Positions 1 through 12,400 of a stretch of DNA of 64,000 nt are shown piece by piece. This DNA comes from Gyrodactylus bullatarudis. Taxonomy: Eukaryota > Platyhelminthes > Monogenea > Gyrodactylidea > Gyrodactylidae. Both the position numbers and the translations under genes were made by a program. How positions within the stretch are numbered: position 1 is the stretch's first letter; every line of letters starts with the position of its first letter. The notes below the pieces were generated by a model. The model searched no databases. It saw nothing but the letters and a program-made list of their open reading frames with translations, and was not told the DNA's origin. The stretch is taken from positions 381,655 through 445,654 of the forward strand of contig SSNU01000132.1 in assembly GCA_012064415.1 (NCBI GenBank). The letters are read 5' to 3'.

Positions 1-422
1 CATCTACGTGTACGTAAGATTTTTAAGTAGTGAAAATGATTAAAAAATTCAATTTTCTCACGATGTTGGGATGATTCTCAAAATCTTATTCAAAATATTT
101 GTTTTCTTTGTGATTCTAAAAATCAACTTTTGATCACTCTCATTTGAAATCAACAGAAAAATTTCAACTCAAAATTCAAAACATGGGAATTCCAAAATGA
201 CTTGATCAAATTCAATTTCTTGAAAAAAAAATTGAGACTTTTGTAAAATTCATAAATTCCCATCAAATTCCTTGCAATATGAACTGATACGGGTAATTTT
301 TTTTCGAGAATTGTCCCCCTTTTTATCAAACATGTTTCTTGTATTCAATTGCCCCAAAAATTTTTAATGTTACGAAATAAATTTTGAAAAGACTTTGATT
401 CGACCAAGATTATGTAACTCAC
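1..422. other. intron of the BAIAP3-like gene running off the window
   Basis: The donor after the last visible exon reads GTGAGT on the minus strand at 422-417. No further exon was found to position 1. The stretch 60-300 is a degraded copy of the interspersed family described at 47752-49387: it keeps the phrases around GATCACTCTCATTTGAAATC and a terminal motif close to ATAAATTCCCATCAAATTCC. Confidence 0.55.
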
Positions 423-3400
423 AGCTAATGGGATAGTAACACAACCGAGAAAATCATCAATTTCACGACCCGTACCAGCGATTCGGGCTGATTGGCCGAC
501 TTGTTTGAAATATCTTGAGAGTCCTTTGACTCCCTTGACATGATTTAAACGAGAAACTGCATCCAAAACACTTGTTTCATCGTCATGATCCCTGTTATAT
601 TGAAATTAAATTGATGAAATTGAAAAGTATTTGTGAATTTCATCAATATAGTGTAATGGCTTATTTTTTGATGCAATATGCTTGAAATATAAATGGATTC
701 ATTGAATCCTCGATATAAACTGTAAACTTGAGAATAGATTTGATTTTAAACTACTTTTTTTGCGAGGAAAATCCATTATTTTTACAGAAATTGGGTAAAT
801 TTGAAAGTGAGAGAAAGATGAAATTTTCAATTATGCTCTGTAAAAGATTTCTGATTAGATTCAAGAATCTCCCCCTATTTCAAGTGAGAGTACATGCAAT
901 AATAGAAGAAATAAAGATTTGTCCTTTTGAGTTAAACTGAAGTGTCTATTGACGGAGAAAAATGATTCATTCTCTCAAGGTAGGAAATTGTAAGGATTTT
1001 GAATAAGTAATTTGGCTTCAAGATGAGTTTTCACAATCATCTGAATATATATATTAAAATATATATTTGAAATAAGCGACGAGAACTAATGAAGAAAAAA
1101 TATTTTCGCAATTATCACTAATTGTATTAGATGTCATAAACTAGAGAGCGGAAATAAGTGAAGCTTGATCTAACCAAGTGTTATTTTTCCGGTTTCATAG
1201 TAAATGCTGATTGAAGAAGGAATGATTTGATTAATTAACTTTGATGGATCCATTTTATATTTGAAATGGTTTTCCTTAAACAAAAACTAATCTTAAATTG
1301 GTCATGTCTCATACCAAACTTGAAATTTATTACTCCAATTCTTTGCTGTATTCCTATCCTCATGACGATCATCATCAACAAGATAATTTTTGAATTTCTT
1401 GTAGACCCTATTTTTCATGTTTCATTATTTGCTAATTAAGTTATCTATCAATTCAAGACCTCTTTGGGTTATATATTTTTTTATTAATCTCTTAGGCAAG
1501 ATGTGTGACTCCTCTGCATCCAATAAGAGATACTTTAAGGCTTGAGCACATATCCCTCGTCACCAAAAACTAGCGTTCTGAACCCTCTGCACCCATTCAG
1601 ATAGAGCCAGTAGGAAGAACGAAATTTTTTCATGTTACTGAAATTCTATTGGATTATATTTTTTAAACTAATCAGAGTTCTGGAATTCTATCATTTTTAT
1701 TGGTTGAACGATTTTTCGTTTGAAAGGGTTCAATGGGTTCAGAACCCTACCAAAAACCTAAATAAAAAATCAGAACTCTTTATTTAACGTTTCATAATTG
1801 ATCAGAACAATCACAGAAAAAGAAGGGTACAGTGTTTATTGAAAAATAAGGATTACATATAAAAATTATAGTTATTGTTATAAATTATAACTTATAATAA
1901 CAAGAATTATTTAATAAAATTAAAATTAAGATTAGAATAAAAAAACTAAAGCTAATTGATATTGAAGGAATTCAAATTTCGATTTTTTGATCATTTTCAC
2001 TACTTGAAAATTCGAAATCCCTTGAAAATGTGTCGGCGATATTGTGCTTTCTTATCTTATTATGATCCTGAAAATCAACTTTTGATCATTCTCTCACTTT
2101 GAAATCAATAAAAAATTTCAGTTCAAAGTTTGAAAAAATATATTGTTTCCAATAGAATTTATCCAATTATCACGAACATGCAAATGATGGGAAATTGATA
2201 CGCATTGTATTTATTTAGTTATTTTTGCCATCGACCATCAATAGATTGCCACCAAATAGAGACAATTGTTGCAGAAAAACTTTTGAGATACTTTCAACAT
2301 TTTTTCGATATTTTAAAACTGCGTTAAGAAACAAACTTGCAAAATGCTGGCCTTTGCATTCTTGATGGAAATATCGGACAAGTAATTGAAATACTATAAG
2401 AAAGTGGAGTAAAATAAAAAATAGACATTAGAACCCATGAGTAAGCCTTAGCCAGGACCAAGTTTTGACCACTTGACATTGCAATTTCCAGGAAAATGGC
2501 ATTTTTAAATCCAAAATAGTTATGAATCATAAGTGGGGCAGTAAATTTGCAATTTTTGATATGTAGCTTGTTTCCATTTCCTCATTTGAAAAATATAAAA
2601 TTCTGACTTCTAACATTGCTACTAACCAAGACAAAATTGCAATTTTTTGCGATTTTCTAACCGGCTCCTTCTAGTTGATAAAAAATAAATTCTCACTTAA
2701 GTTACTGTCTAAGTAAGCCTTTCCATCTACTCAGGTATTAGTTGAATCATTTCCTTCTTTTTTGTCTCTGGCTATTTACACAATCCGCCTATAATTGAAT
2801 TCGCTAAGTGTTGAATATTCAAAATATGAAACAAGTCCTGGACAATATGTAATTAGTTGATATGCTGTAGTGGATGTGAAGAGAACTTTTTAAAAATTTT
2901 GAATTCGAATAGATAAACTTATTGAAATTGAATAAAATATTATTAAAACAGAGAAGGACACTTTTTTGTGATTTTTTAACCTCCCTACTCATAAGTTATG
3001 TTCCACCTTCCTAATATGTGTACTCTTGACCTATTTTGCTTTCAGCCCTGGACATTATAAAATCTATGATATAGATTAAAAAGATTTACATCAAAAAAAT
3101 TAGTTAGTTCTTATAGTTTTCCAATTCGCATCATTGAACAATTTCTAGGGACTTCAATAGTCGAAAAAGTAACAAAGAAAAATGATTTATCATATTAGTT
3201 TAAATAGAGGATAATTAACTTGTCTATAAGTTGTAAGTTTTGTAACAAGTTTAGATTTGAAATCAAACGTGGGATCGCATTATTCTTTTATAAAAATATA
3301 TTGATGCCTATTTAGGCTAGGAAACTCAAACAAACACTCACGGTTCTTGGTTGTAAAATAGAAAAATGTTGTTAAAATGAACAGAATTCTTATAAGTGAG

Positions 3401-6400
3401 AATTTCTTTTTGTTCAAGATTAAACTGGAAATTTCAATTATTCCCATTTGTCTAGTATATCTTTTTGACAGTTTTTATTTTACGTCAACAATAGATTTAC
3501 TTTTCAATATGAATTTTCCTGAGAAATTCCCTCAGAACGTCCCTATTCAAGAAATAAACTCATGTTGTTTAACAGAATAAAATTATGAATAAATTGGTTA
3601 TAATTAGCAATCAATGGTTATAAAAAATAGTTGGAAAAGTTAAAAACCTATAAATACACGAAAACCTTCAATTACTTTGGCCTCTGTGAGATTTTTCACT
3701 TTTCTCTCCACTGTCGCTATTGACTGGAGAGTTTTGGTGTTTTTTCAGCTTAAATTTTATTCTAATTTTCTATATCCTTTATCATTTTCAAACCTTGAAC
3801 CTTTGAGAAATTCACATTTACATTTACTGTTTATATAAATATTAGCGGATAAAATTGGAAATTGATTTTAGACATCCACCAATTTTTTGTTACGTTTTTC
3901 CAAAAAACAAATATTGGAAAAGAATATATTTCTTGATAAATTTTTTTCAAAATTTTCATCGATTTCAAAGATTTGAAGCAGTTAAATGCAGATATTCAAG
4001 ATCAACATTAGACAAAGAATTCAAATTGGACCGTGGAGGCAGAGAGAAATCTACTGTTTTCAAGAAAAAGTTAAGCTTTTTAATTTTGGATCATTCCCCT
4101 TAATGATACTCGATGAATTTTTCGATTTACCACAATAATAATGAGTTCATGTTATTTTCTACAGCTCAATTCGAATTATTTGTCTAATGCTGATCTCGAA
4201 TATCTGCATTTGACTGCTTTAAATCTTTGGAATCGATAAAAAATTTTAAGTTCAAAAGTTGAAAAAGTGAAAATTCGGGGCATTTTCAAAATTCCAAAAA
4301 AACAGTCTAATTTTGATCAGATTGAATTTTTTCAGAAATTTTTAAAAATTTCCTTATTGGCTCGTCGTGTAATTCGAAAAATAAATTCTCTCCTGATTTT
4401 CCTGAGAAAAATCGAGTTTTGTAAAAAAAGTAAATTCTCATCTACATATCAATTATATTTTTATATAGGGGAAGTGTTTTTGAAAATTAAGTTTATCATT
4501 GAATAGAAGTGTCCTTCTGTATTCATTTGAAATTAACTGGAAAGCATTTTTTTCATTTTTCTAATCGACATTATGAGGATCGATGCATAATCATTTATTA
4601 GAGTTATAAAAGTCTTATTTTAACGATGAAAAAGAAAAGTTTTATACAATGTGTATGATACTTTATCTCTATATAATTGTAGCCATCTGTATTTTTTGAC
4701 TACGTTCAAAATTTACTAAATAAATTCATGTATAGATCTATTCACGTAAAAATGTATATAGATCTTTCCCAAATGAGTATATCATTAGAATGTGTGTTTA
4801 CGAATTCTCCTCCATCATCATTATTAGTGTAGTAATATAAATATATATATATTTTATGGAATAAGTTCTAATTTGGCAATATATCTATATTGATGTATAA
4901 AAATAAGGATGATTAAGTAATGATATGTGTATGTTAAACGAAATATTTTTTAATGACATAATTAGTTAGTTAATAAGTACAATGTATAAAAAAATAATTC
5001 TTATTAGTTCCTATCAGATTTTATCTAGAGTTTTTCTTGACTAAAATTTATTTTCAGATGGGAATCACATACTTGACTATGAAATTTTAGAGGAAAAGAA
5101 AATGATAAGTAATACAATGAGACTATATTTATTTCTCTTCTAAAAAATACTAACTACTACAGGGCAAGTAGGCACCTAAGTTAGTGTATTTAACTCGTTC
5201 CCTTTTCATCTCCAAATTGATTTCTCACGAGAATTTTATTTCGTTGTGATTCAAATTTTTGATTTATTTGATACCTATTAATATTGTGAATAGAATAGAC
5301 GGTTAGATGGCTAGGAAAACAGATTGCAATCAAAAAGTGGGAAAAAACGAAAAAGATTCAGTGGGCCATTATCGATGGATGAATTCGTGAAGAGAAGATA
5401 ACTGAATCAACCCTGGAGACTATTACAATTTTTAACCTTTTACAAACCTCACCCACTATGTTTCATCCCTAAAAACTATTTGAACCAATAAGAGGAATTA
5501 ACATATGCTCATAAATAATATATAATAATATTTTGATGAAATATAAGCTTAATCACTAAATATTCACTCGACATCTAATTCCTCATAAAGATCCCTTCGT
5601 CATCGGAAAATATTTTTGAAGAAGCTCGGCATTATTTACCACAAGATTGCAATCAATTGATGAATAAAAAAACTTTCAGCGTGTATGAATTCCATTTATT
5701 AAAAAGTAATGATCTACAAAGAGAAGCCAAATTTCTTATTAGATAAAAACTACAAAAACCTAATCAATATATTAGACCTATTCCTCGAAATATCGAATTT
5801 TTGATCTGTACCCACTACATAGATTGGTATTATACCCGAAATAAAAGACTTTTGTTCGTGAGCCTGGGATCATATGAGGTTTTTTTCAAGCCATTATTCT
5901 GTTTTAACGAAACTAAAAATAATTTATTGACCACTTTTCTGAAAGAAGAACTAATTTTCTTACTAATGAACTATGATTGATAAAGCTACAATAGTTCATT
6001 GAGAAGTTTATAAATATAAACTATTTTAAAAAATAACTCGTTTTTGAAAAAAATATTAAAATTCCCTTAAAAATATAAAGAACGTTTTTTGAAAAACCCC
6101 TTATAGAGATTGAAGAGAAAAAATAAAGAAACTTTTATCGAGAAATCATACCCGTAGAATTCAAATATGTTATCACCTTTATGACATCTCTTAACAAAAA
6201 AGTTACCTATTTTCAAGGTCTAAAAATGGTGATTTTTTGGGACAATATCTTCTAAACTAAAGCTTGGTTTTTGAAAAAATTTGCATATTCGTTATCAGCA
6301 TATTCTAAAAACCTAGTAAATTTTCAATCTCAGCGATGTACCTTTAAAAAAATTTCTCTGAGTCTTTAAGGGTTAATCTTGTAGGGATCCTCGCTAAAGT

Positions 6401-9400
6401 TGAGATTCTTGATTAACGGATAAACTTCTCTGAGGGTCTTATTCGGATCCTCTATGGCCTTAACTAATTCTTTTATTGAATGATAGGAATGTTGGATTGT
6501 AGCAAGATCTCTAGAAAGTATTTCATCGCTGAGTATTTCCTTGACATTGGTCAAGATTATTCCTTCACCACTTTCAGTCTCAAAAACATTCCGGATTTCT
6601 GGAAGATGAGTCGTATAATAGTCCACTGCCTCCAACCAAGTTCCCCAACGAGTAACTACTGGTGTTGGAGGCAGTGGACTATTATACGACTCATCTTCCA
6701 GAAATCCGGAATGTTTTTGAGACTGAAAGTGGTGAAGGAATAATCTTGACCAATGTCAAGGAAATACTCAGCGATGAAAAAGATCCATGCACCTATGATC
6801 TAGAATTTGTCTCTTTTTGACTTATATTTTAACAATTGAAGCTTTTACTGAAGAAATAAGTCGATCAAAGTTAGGACAGCTCTCCTTGATGATCATGGCA
6901 CAATTATGCAATAAATGAGAGAAACGAGTAATGTGAAATAGATTAGGATATTTTGTGTTCAAAAATCCTTTAGCCTTCGTCATATATGTGGCAGCATCCG
7001 AAAGTAGAAGCAAGAAGTTTTCCGCAGAGACTTCAAATTCCTCCAGGGTTCTACAAATGCTGTCGCAGATAAACAGATAATCCAATTTGGTTTTGACTTC
7101 TATACAATTGCAGACATAGAACTTAGTCGGTTCTTCAATAGATCCGATAATCATGCAGCATATTGGACGATCATTAATTCTGCTTTCGTCGATCATGATA
7201 AAAACTGGTTTATCTTCAACGAAGCTCTTGACAGTTTTGATTTCTTCCATGTAGAATTCATCCAAATAATTTCTAGCTGCCACACTTGTAAAAGAATTGA
7301 TATTTAAGCTTCTAAATATTTCAACAATAGATGGGTTCTCAAGCTTATTCAGAGGAATTCCAGCTTTTAAGAACATTTGATTCTTCTGGGTCGAAATATG
7401 CTTGAATATATGATCCTTTTTTGAAGCCTTGAAGGATGAGTTGCATTTCATGCATTTAATATATCCAGGGTTATTCTTATCAATCTTGAAAGTATCGGGA
7501 AAACCGCTGAGAAGCTTGGTAACTCATAGTGGCAATGACATCGTAAAGTAACTAAAGTGAGGGAATACACACTATTCCATGGTTTTCTTAGTATATCTTC
7601 CAATAAGAATAAAGAAGTTTATCTGAAATACAATTATCAAATATCCAACACAGTCTTGTGAGAAAAAATTACCCAAAAAAGGGCATGTCATATCACAAAA
7701 GCAAAAAAATAGCAAAATTATCTCGACTATCAGAAGGCTTAGAAAAGAAAGAATGATAGTGTCTTATTCGTAATAAAATTCTACATATCATATCAAAAAT
7801 AGCAAAATTAGCAAATTTACTGCCCTAGTAATCAGTGATTACTAAAATTTTTGAAAAACCAATTTTTAAGGAAATTATAGCATATTTCAAATCTCGAGTT
7901 AGCGCTAAATTCTCAATTTTTTGAACATTGGTTTGAAACATTTTGCTGATTTTTAGTATCACGATTAAACAAAGAAATCAAATATTTTGAGGAATACCCC
8001 ATCATCGTGGGAAGATTGAATTTTGATTTTTTGAATATTTTGCCTACTTGATTCAAGATCCCTGAAAAATGCCAAGTCTTTATGGTGATAATCGGTTTTC
8101 TTGTCTAATCGTGATCCTAAAAACCACCTTATGATCAAAATTTAAAACTTTACATAATTATTTTATTTCAAATCTTTTTCTCGAGTATCCCGAAAAATTA
8201 AACAAGAAGAATAAATTTAAATAAATTCTGCCCAACTTTATGACATATTTCCACAATAAAAAAATCTAATGTTTGTAACAAATTAATTTTTTCTCCCCTG
8301 TACAATATAATACTACTATATAAGAATGATGGTGTGTATCATGAAAGAATCAAAGGTAGGAATATTATTTTTAATCCTCTTAGAAGAGATTAAAGAGAAG
8401 AGGATGATATTCTCCATTGGATAGACTTGAATCCCTTCTATTACGAGATGATCAAGTTCAATATCCATGTATTAGAAAGTTGTTCTTCAGAAAAAGCATA
8501 TCAATACAATTAGTTTTAATGATTAGAATAACAATATCAACATTTTCGATAACTTTGATATCCAGCATTTTCTCTCAAACTTAACTCTTGAAACCTTTAA
8601 AATTAAAAAAAAACTAAACCAAAGTCAAGGCAGATATTGTAAAACGACGTAGATACAGTGGACAGCAGAAAATTGACCAGTTTATGGAAAGGCAGACAAT
8701 CCCCTTTTTTTCCCCTCCCCTAGTGTGGGTTAAAATACAATCACGAAATGGACCAATGGAAGCCAGGGAATATTTTGAATTGTAATAGTATTTAAATGTT
8801 ACCGAGGTAGAGTCTGAATAGACCCGGTGAAATATAACGTTTATCACTCAAATATACGCTAGTTTTCTCTAATCTTCCTTATGAGTTTAGAACCGAACTA
8901 CGATTAGTTTTAATGATTAGAATAAAGGTAGAAATAGTCTCTTTATTGGGATAATACTGCTTTTAAACAACTTTTAACATGTTATAGAAAAAGTTATGAT
9001 TTGAACACCATTCAATTAAAAAAAGTAAAAATTAAAGCATGATGCCAAAATTTAATCTTCTATCTCAACATTAAACAACTTGGTATTCATCTTGAAAAAT
9101 TCCGTTCAAATTCCTGTCAATAAAGACTTTATTCAAAGATTTTTTGAAAGTCTTTAGGGTTATCATAGGTTATGCGAAGGACGTGGAATCAGAATATGGG
9201 CTTTAATTTGGCCTAGTTTGCACAGTATCTTGAACACATTGTGCTTGACTCAGAAGCATGAAAAAATCGTTGAATGAAGTCCTTATTGATTAGAATTTGA
9301 ACGGAATTTTTCGAGATGACTCCAAATTGTTCAATGTTGACATAGAACATGAAATTTTGGAAAAGTGGTTTAATTCTCTATTGAATTGTGTTCATAACTG

Positions 9401-12400
9401 TAAATTTAAAATTTTGTTAATAGCATAAGTAAATGAAGTCATTTTACAAAAAATCTTATTTAATCTGAAAGAGAATCTTTAGAACCGTTTAATTTTACTA
9501 TAAATTACGAATCTAAGACCAATTTGTTCAGATAATTTCGTCTAAGGACCTTCTCTAAATATTTTTTAGCAACACGGTGCTACTTATGGGCGTGATTGTT
9601 ATAATCATGAATGAAGGCCCTAGGGTGGAATTTTTAACCTCATATTAGTACCAAATTTTCTGATAACTATTATCAATTCTAAGCATTATTTTGTATTGAA
9701 GCATAAGTCGAAAATGTTTTGCATTATTTTTTTTTTCTTGTCCATTTAATGGATTTCTTAAGTTTTATCTTCAAAAATAGTAATCTTATCATCAAGAGGG
9801 CCTTCATGGTGAGTTTCGTTGTTTTATCAATGGATATTTTGGGAATTATGACATAATGGAGAATGACTTTCACGCTTTAGAAATTTACAAAACATAATCT
9901 GAGTACTAAATCTGGAAGAAAAAAAATTTAACCCTAGTCTAGTATACACTGTTATCTACTAAAATAACAAATATTAATTTTTTTAATTTTGACAAATTTT
10001 CCTTTTTTCAGTCTTTAATCTCAAAACTTTGGTTGGTTGAAAAAATTTTCATCAAGTCAATCTCTGGGCTAAATTAGAAATCTGAGGGCCAGCATTTCGT
10101 AAAATGATATTACAAGCTAAAATTGCAGGTTACTTACAATATTATTTAAGATATTAGTTTCAATATTCACGAAAATGCTGGTGGGTTTCAATGGTCAAAG
10201 TAAAATTTATACTAAACCAATTCTTTGGAATTTTTGAGGAAATAAATATAAATTATTGAAATACATACCATATATCAAGATGAAGCCAGTCTAGGTTTGG
10301 ATCTTCGAGGTCGCTGAAATAGGAAAAGAGAAATTTTAATGAATCACATGAGTCATGAGTAAATATGAATTTAATATCTATTTATTTATCTCAACAAAGA
10401 AAAAAAATCTTTTAGAGGGAAAATAAATTCGATTTTAAATTCAATAAAAGCTTGTCATAAAGAATGAACATTACAGAAGATGAAATCTTCACTATTGATA
10501 TTGATAAATCTTACAAGCAGATACAAAAAATAAGAATAATTTTCAGAGTTGAAACAAGTAGGAAAAGACTCCTTGTAAAAATGCTAATCAAGTTGATAGA
10601 AATATCTTCGGGAAAAAATGTAGTTCCAAAGTGTATTTCTAGCTTTTTTTCTCTCAGAAATAGATTGATGATTTCATTCAATAACAGAAATGACAACTTT
10701 CATGATCTAAAAAACTAATCAAATCAGTTAATTACAAGTTTTTAAGAAATACAGTACTAAGATATAAGAAGAAAGAACATCAAAGCTCTAGAATAAATTA
10801 AATTCTCAAAGAACGGGTTTTCTCAAAAATTAGTTTTGAGCTCAGCTACCAATTTTATATGGATATTTAATATTATAAGAAGATATCAGATTATTTCAAA
10901 AATAAAGATCTCTATCTCGTCAGTAAGATTCTGGAGAATTCTAATTTTCAGAATGGTTCTAAAAAATTTAAATCTTATTATTTTTGACTTCTTGTAAATT
11001 TCAACAAATATTAACTTAATTTTCACTTTTTTACAGCAAAATCAGATTTTCTGTTGTTTAATTTTTTTATAAAATTTGGGCAAGATTTATTCTCGTTCTT
11101 ATTTTGAAGAATCCTACTCATCAGTGCTCATACTGTTTTTGTAGGTTATCTCTAACCTTTCTCATACCTTTCTCAGTTCTGATATTCAGTTCAAAATTAT
11201 ATTGGAATACAAGTTCACATAAGAATGAAAGAAGTACGGAATCAAACTAACCTGGGAATTGAATAGTAATCATCCTTATCTCTCTAATATTAAGCCAGAT
11301 TTTCTATTTAAATGGACGACGTGAGTTACTAGAATTTTCTTGGCCTGAGATTTTATATACATCCCACTCTGGACTAGAAATCAGTGAATAAGTTAAATTT
11401 TCTGATTGATTTGAAGACAAAACTAGATTCAGAGGATTAGGCTATGCAAGACATTTCTAATCACATTTTTATAATGAACTTATTGATTAAAAACGATAAT
11501 AGTCAAGGTAAAATAATGAAAGGATAATGAGAAGAGCTTGTATTCCTCTAATCAAGTATCTCAGACAGTATTTGACTGAAATTATTCTTTAATTAATCAG
11601 ATTTTTTCCCTCATCTGATTTATTTGGGGATTAACTTTTATTTAATTACACTTTTACGTTGCAGGAATGTTTGATTTGAAGATAATTAGTAACACAAGAA
11701 AGATACTGATTTTCAGTAAATATCAATCCTATTGTATTCCCTAGAATTACAGTAATCGAATATATTGAAACAGAGAATTTAATTTTCTGCAAAGATTTGT
11801 TGTCAGAAGCTAGAGGTGATTAAGGAAATTACATCAGGAGATTATAATCTCGGAATCTGATTTTTCCAAACAAAAAAATACATCTGAATTACATGATGTA
11901 GCAAAATCAAGTCAGAATTGTATTTTTAAAAAGTAAAATTCACCACAGAGTTAGTTCAAAAATCTCATCCAAGAATCAGGTTGAAATGCGAAAATTTTTG
12001 TATGTTAAAACATTAAATCCACGGGAGATAACCCATTATATGCTATTCCTAAAATTCTAGTTTTTCCACCGTCTAGAGATAATTCAGCGGAATTCCTGGA
12101 GGACATGAATTTAATTTTTTATATGTGCTAAGGCTATCAAGTTTGAAATTATTCTTTCAATAGTAAAATATATTTTTTTAAAGGTATATGGTAAGCATGG
12201 TTAGATCCAGATAGCATAAAATGATTAATAAAATTTCCTAAAGAAAAATCATGTAAATTCCGTTTAGTGTTCGTTTCATAAAAGAACGCATTTGTATCAA
12301 ATTACATATTTATTTTTACATGGTAACAAAAAATAGGAAATTAAGTAGTAGAAACTATAAATGCATTGCTCAATTAATTTTAGTCTTTTTTCAATCAATA

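Larger units (their letters stand above)
592..6365. other. large AT-rich intron with decayed repeats
   Basis: This is the distal part of the 9.7-kb intron 592-10268 of the BAIAP3-like gene. Short open frames exist on both strands, but none shows codon structure, splice signals or a recognisable family. Recognisable repeat debris lies at 1979-2150 (family A) and about 3860-4450 (family B), listed separately. The stretch 6050-6360 resembles the ends of the TTAA-flanked insert at 48358-49303, including a shared terminal GAGTCTTTAAGGGTTAA-like motif. Nothing else is supported. Confidence 0.5.
7530..10268. other. intron sequence with repeat fragments
   Basis: Remainder of the 592-10268 intron. 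It contains a family A fragment at about 8020-8150 (TCTTGTCTAATCGTGATCCT motif), a transposase-tail fragment flanked by direct repeats at 8509-8927 and a foldback at 9059-9346. The rest is simple AT-rich sequence in which I see no exon. Confidence 0.5.

Noticed and set aside
10464..10718. 84-codon plus-strand frame with an open antisense frame
   Set aside because: No start context, splice signals, domains or composition bias beyond AT-rich background.
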